From Arcticimaribacter sp965277835 (GTDB lineage: Bacteria; Bacteroidota; Bacteroidia; Flavobacteriales; Flavobacteriaceae): a stretch of 64,000 nucleotides of DNA. Below, one piece after another: positions 61,082-64,000 of the stretch. Within the stretch, counting starts at the first letter, position 1. Every line of letters begins with the position of its first letter. Both the position numbers and the translations under genes were made by a program. Below the pieces are notes generated by a model. It was not told the DNA's origin, made no database searches, and worked only from the letters and a program-made list of their open reading frames with translations. The stretch covers positions 1,426,001 through 1,490,000 of the forward strand of contig OZ255841.1 of the NCBI GenBank assembly GCA_965277835.1. The letters are read 5' to 3'.

Positions 61082-61462
61082 TTGAAAAAGCTCATTCTTC
61101 TTTTAGTTGGTCTAACTTTTACTATAGCTTGCAAACAAGCAGAGCCTAAGTCAAAGACAATTTCAGTAACAAAGACCGAGAAAACAGTTCTTAATATTTC
61201 TGGGTTAATGAAAAACGAACTTAAAATTACGGGTATGGTTTGTGCTATTGGTTGTGCTGGGGCTATCGAAAAAAAACTTAATACTACTGTAGGGGTACAA
61301 TCAGCCAAAGTATATTTTGAGGAAGGAATTGCTCAAATTATTTTTGACCCAAATCAAATTAAAAGTAAAGAGTTAAACGCTATAGTAAAAAGCGTTGGAG
61401 ATGCTTACGATGTAATTGAAAATACGGAAGTAGAAGAATTTAAATTACACTCCGAAGAATAA
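61082..61462 (+). CDS. HMA-domain lipoprotein (heavy-metal-associated)
   Basis: A 126-residue lipoprotein (lipobox 'TFTIACKQ', Cys about 17) with a ferredoxin-like HMA domain. The usual MxCxxC metal loop reads 'GMVCAIGCAGAIEKKL', with three residues between the cysteines, a variant I have seen in flavobacterial HMA proteins. The rest ('VQSAKVYFEEGIAQIIFDP', 'IVKSVGDAYDV') fits the fold. The start is TTG at 61082, as no ATG precedes the signal. It probably binds copper or a related metal in the periplasm. Confidence 0.82.
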   Translation: MKKLILLLVGLTFTIACKQAEPKSKTISVTKTEKTVLNISGLMKNELKITGMVCAIGCAGAIEKKLNTTVGVQSAKVYFEEGIAQIIFDPNQIKSKELNAIVKSVGDAYDVIENTEVEEFKLHSEE

Positions 61463-61475
61463 AATTTAGCTCAAA

Positions 61476-62033
61476 TCATCTGTCTTCCCAAGAAAAAGAG
61501 TCCATTAGTTGTATAATGTCCGTTTCGATATAATGAGCTGCTGGCATAATAGAGTCATAGTTTGGTTTGGTATAAAAGTATAATGATCCTACAATAAAAT
61601 GGTCAATACTGTCTGTTAAGAAAAATTGTACTTGCGACGCAGCCTCGCCTACTACTCTAAATAAATTTCCATATACGCGCTTCTCTGGGTTTTGAAAAAC
61701 TTTCTCAGGAATTTCTTCTGCCTTTATAATGTGTTTACTGGGCATTTGATACGCATCGTGTAAAAGAGAATCTAGGTTATTCTTAATCGGTACATATGAA
61801 AGATAAACTGTAGCTTTCATTGTCGGGTAAATTATTTTATTCCAACAACGCTTTTCGGGTATCAATTTAGCAAATTCATTTATCTCAAAAGTATAGGGGC
61901 AATCTAATTCAGTGGCTTTATAAACCGGTTCAGGGTAATTTAAACTTAAATAAGCCTGTGGTTTTGGTAATGTGTTTTGCTTACAACCAATTAAAAATGT
62001 TATTAAAATCCCAATGACAAAAATCTGTTTCAT
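61476..62033 (-). CDS. gldD: Gliding motility lipoprotein GldD
   Basis: A lipoprotein (lipobox 'FLIGCKQ', Cys about 17) of 185 residues with the GldD pattern 'PKPQAYLSLNYPEP', 'CPYTFEINEFAKL', 'YPTMKATVYLSY' and 'FYTKPNYDSIMPA'. GldD is required for flavobacterial gliding and the linked type IX secretion apparatus. It follows gldE by 19 bp. Whether this strain glides cannot be told from the window. Confidence 0.95.
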   Translation of the reverse strand: MKQIFVIGILITFLIGCKQNTLPKPQAYLSLNYPEPVYKATELDCPYTFEINEFAKLIPEKRCWNKIIYPTMKATVYLSYVPIKNNLDSLLHDAYQMPSKHIIKAEEIPEKVFQNPEKRVYGNLFRVVGEAASQVQFFLTDSIDHFIVGSLYFYTKPNYDSIMPAAHYIETDIIQLMDSFSWEDR

Positions 62034-62052
62034 AAATAGTAGATACTATAAT

Positions 62053-63360
62053 TTATAAAAGAGTTGCTCTAATTCGTTTAATCCTTTTCTTATCGACAAC
62101 CTCAACCGTAAAACGAATATTCTCAAACACTATTACTTCTGCAAAAGAAGGCAATTTGCCTACAAGCTCAAGTATAAATCCTGCTAAGGTCTCTGCCTCT
62201 CCTTTTGCCTTTTCAAAGGGTTCAGTATCTTCTATTGGTATAATCTTATAAAAATCTTTTAAACTGATTTTTCCGTCAATCACTAAATTCTTATCATCTA
62301 TTTTAGAATACTCTTTTTCATCATCATCAAACTCATCGGAGATATCTCCTACAATTTCTTCAATAATATCTTCTAATGTTATTATCCCCGAAGTTCCTCC
62401 ATACTCATCGACCACAATTGCCATATGTATTTTTTTTAACTGAAACTCATTAAGCAAATCATCTAGCTTTTTCATTTCAGGAACATAATAAGGTTCTTTT
62501 AAGAGTTGTTGCCAATTAAATGAAGGCGTATTTATATTTGGTATTATATCTTTGATATATAAAATTCCTTCGATTTTATCGAGCTTATCGCTATAAACTG
62601 GAATTCGAGAAAATCCTTTTTCAATAATTAGTGGCAATATTTCTTCAAAAGACATTTTTTTATCTAGCGCAAACACATCAATCCTTGGCTGCATAACTTG
62701 TTTAGTGTCTGTTGCTCCAAAGTTGATAATCCCTTGTAAAATTTTATCTTCTTGCTTTGTTGTATCTTTTTGTTCGGTAAACTCCAACGCCTGAGATAAT
62801 GTATCTACCGAAAAAGAGTTAGATTTTTTCCCAAAATTACGCTCTAAAAATAAAGTCGCTCTACTCATTGGGGCAGTAATAAAAAACAAAATATAACTAT
62901 CTAAAGCATAGATAAAAGGAGCCATCTTTCTTGAAAAGCTTATGTTTTTTCTAGTCGCATAGATTTTAGGTAAAATTTCCCCGAAAAGGAGAATCAAAAA
63001 TGTAATAACCCCTATTTCGATAAATAACTTTAAAACTCTATTCTCTAGCCCACTAAAAAAAAGATTTTCTAAGGAAGCGAATAATAAGACAATCCCAATA
63101 TTAATGAAATTATTGACCACCAAAATTGTAGCTAATAATCGCTTAGGTCTTTTTAATAACTTTTCAATTTGAGCTGTTCGTTTAGGGTGCGTCTCCTTTT
63201 GATTTTCGATAACAGAAGGCGTTAAAGAAAAAAAAGCAACCTCAGAACCAGAAACTAATGCAGATCCTATGAATAAAATTACAAGCAATATTATTTTAAA
63301 TAATACTATTAAGTCAACACTAATTAAAAGAAAAAATATGCCTAGGGGTTCTGGGTCCAA
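62053..63360 (-). CDS. gldE: Gliding motility-associated protein GldE (CNNM/CorC type)
   Basis: A membrane protein of 435 residues: a CNNM/DUF21 membrane domain (about 15-180, starting 'SALVSGSEVAFFSLTPS'), two CBS domains (about 205-330, 'MQPRIDVFALDKKMSFEEIL', 'VDEYGGTSGIITLEDIIEEIVGDI', quoted in pieces) and a CorC_HlyC transporter-associated domain at the end. The family transports or senses Mg or Co ions. The ssb-gldE-gldD order identifies it as GldE, which supports GldD function. Confidence 0.93.
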   Translation of the reverse strand: MDPEPLGIFFLLISVDLIVLFKIILLVILFIGSALVSGSEVAFFSLTPSVIENQKETHPKRTAQIEKLLKRPKRLLATILVVNNFINIGIVLLFASLENLFFSGLENRVLKLFIEIGVITFLILLFGEILPKIYATRKNISFSRKMAPFIYALDSYILFFITAPMSRATLFLERNFGKKSNSFSVDTLSQALEFTEQKDTTKQEDKILQGIINFGATDTKQVMQPRIDVFALDKKMSFEEILPLIIEKGFSRIPVYSDKLDKIEGILYIKDIIPNINTPSFNWQQLLKEPYYVPEMKKLDDLLNEFQLKKIHMAIVVDEYGGTSGIITLEDIIEEIVGDISDEFDDDEKEYSKIDDKNLVIDGKISLKDFYKIIPIEDTEPFEKAKGEAETLAGFILELVGKLPSFAEVIVFENIRFTVEVVDKKRIKRIRATLL

Positions 63361-63376
63361 CTAATTATAATTTAGA

Positions 63377-63799
63377 TTAAAACGGTAAATTATCTTCATT
63401 AGGAGATTGTTCAGTCTTTGCTTCTGAGGTAGATGAAGGGTTAGCCTTTTCTGGAACCTCTTTCTTTGTAGTTAAAAAAGTAAACTCTTCTACATTTATT
63501 TCTGTGCCATAGCGATTAGTCCCGTCTTCAGCCTGCCATTTCCTTGTTCTTATCTTACCTTCGATATAAACGCGATCGCCTTTACTCAAGTATTTTTCAC
63601 ACACTTCCGCAGCTTTATTTCTCACTACAATATTGTGCCATTCGGTATTAGTTATCTTTTCTCCAGTTGATTTTTTGAGATAGGTTTCGTTCGTTGCTAG
63701 AGGAAACCTTCCTATAGAGCCTCCTCCCTCAAAATAATGCATTTTAACATCATCTCCTAAATGACCTATCAACATCACTTTATTTAAAGTCCCATTCAT
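63377..63799 (-). CDS. ssb: Single-stranded DNA-binding protein
   Basis: An OB-fold SSB of 140 residues. The core runs 'MNGTLNKVMLIGHLGDDVKM', 'EWHNIVVRNKAAEVCEKYL' and 'GDRVYIEGKIRTRKW'. The short disordered tail ends 'NEDNLPF', a variant of the acidic DDDLPF tip that recruits partner proteins. It lies between mutY (46 bp upstream) and gldE (16 bp downstream), the conserved flavobacterial order. Confidence 0.96.
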   Translation of the reverse strand: MNGTLNKVMLIGHLGDDVKMHYFEGGGSIGRFPLATNETYLKKSTGEKITNTEWHNIVVRNKAAEVCEKYLSKGDRVYIEGKIRTRKWQAEDGTNRYGTEINVEEFTFLTTKKEVPEKANPSSTSEAKTEQSPNEDNLPF

Positions 63800-63845
63800 A
63801 AAATATTTTATTTAAAGGTTTCTATTACATCCAAATATAATGAAG

Positions 63846-64000
63846 TCATTTTTCTAATTTATAAAAATTAAACATAAATTTTTGCAAAACCACAGGAACT
63901 GGATAATTGACTAACTCATTCTCTTTAACTACCTGACCTAAAAGGGAGTCTGTTTTTACGCTCCAAAAAGTAATATATAATGTTTGATGTGATAATTTAT
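63846..64000 (-). CDS. mutY: A/G-specific adenine glycosylase, C-terminal end (partial)
   Basis: The frame entering from the right edge on the minus strand ends with TGA at 63848-63846. Its last 50 residues read 'KLSHQTLYITFWSV' and 'YPVPVVLQKFM', the typical end of the MutY C-terminal NUDIX-like domain that recognises 8-oxoG opposite A. The position directly upstream of ssb-gldE-gldD matches the flavobacterial mutY-ssb-gldE-gldD order. Only the C-terminus lies in the window. Confidence 0.88.
   Translation of the reverse strand, partial: KLSHQTLYITFWSVKTDSLLGQVVKENELVNYPVPVVLQKFMFNFYKLEK

Noticed and set aside
1..64000. CRISPR arrays, insertion sequences, prophage genes, rRNA
   Set aside because: No regularly spaced repeats, transposase, integrase, phage structural genes or rRNA sequence were seen.

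Overview
The window is a stretch of AT-rich chromosome from a member of the Bacteroidota, almost certainly the Flavobacteriaceae. The main evidence is the mutY-ssb-gldE-gldD block at the right end (gliding lipoprotein GldD, GldE), flavobacterial families such as DUF4296, DUF4271, DUF5686 and the thioredoxin-reductase-like ferredoxin-NADP reductase, many lipoprotein signals, few Shine-Dalgarno sequences, and several start-proximal matches to the Bacteroidota -7 promoter element TAnnTTTG. I see no phage, insertion sequence or CRISPR array. The genus cannot be fixed from the sequence.

Layout. 1-4.9 kb: the end of a SPOR-domain gene, then the translation/transcription operon rimP-nusA-infB (minus strand), read through a leader with three inverted repeats, the last resembling a terminator. 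5-10.3 kb: ferredoxin-NADP reductase, secreted NIPSNAP protein, small secreted protein, glycerophosphodiesterase, cupin, secreted alpha-amylase. 10.3-14.9 kb: ferredoxin, NifU-like protein and Mrp (iron-sulfur cluster handling), an alkyltransferase-like DNA-binding protein with TrmB, and a PhoB/PhoR-type two-component pair. 15-23.7 kb: LuxE-like acyltransferase, TyrS, an SDR epimerase, the DPM1-like/pyrC/DUF4296 operon, DUF4271, HemD, Lrp-type regulator, zinc peptidase. 23.9-27.6 kb: tRNA-Ala(GGC), then an HlyD adaptor and a peptidase-type ABC exporter that has lost the catalytic-cysteine part of its C39 domain. 27.7-36.2 kb: thyA, a class V PLP enzyme, folA-fabD, amidohydrolase, a SHOCT-like gene remnant, a DegT aminotransferase, kdtA (LPS core), alkaline phosphatase. 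36.2-41 kb: less familiar genes, including a small membrane protein paired with an XRE regulator behind a strikingly symmetric operator-promoter, rmuC, and a probable structured small RNA. 41-51 kb: a long minus-strand array (TIM-barrel, MFS permease, Gfo/Idh/MocA, second TIM-barrel, DUF1080, then yicC-gmk-nadD) divergent from a GMC oxidoreductase and its small subunit. 51-64 kb: DUF5686 outer-membrane protein, cytochrome c lipoprotein, D-threonine-aldolase-like enzyme, thiolase, paired M16 peptidases, EamA transporter, HMA lipoprotein, gldD-gldE-ssb and the end of mutY.

How it works together. The most interesting block is 43-54 kb. Its families match the recently recognised route in which a sugar is oxidised at C3 and the resulting 3-keto-glycoside is cleaved by DUF1080 and TIM-barrel lyases or hydrolases rather than by classical glycosidases. 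Here the route may have a periplasmic GMC dehydrogenase with a candidate Fe-S cysteine motif and perhaps a nearby cytochrome c as electron acceptor. Other leads are the hairpin-rich RNA at 40.3-40.4 kb, the rimP leader, the four-fold ATGTAA operator at 38.2 kb, and dyads upstream of the LuxE-like and Lrp-type genes. All functional statements come from reading motifs and family resemblance; no database search was run.
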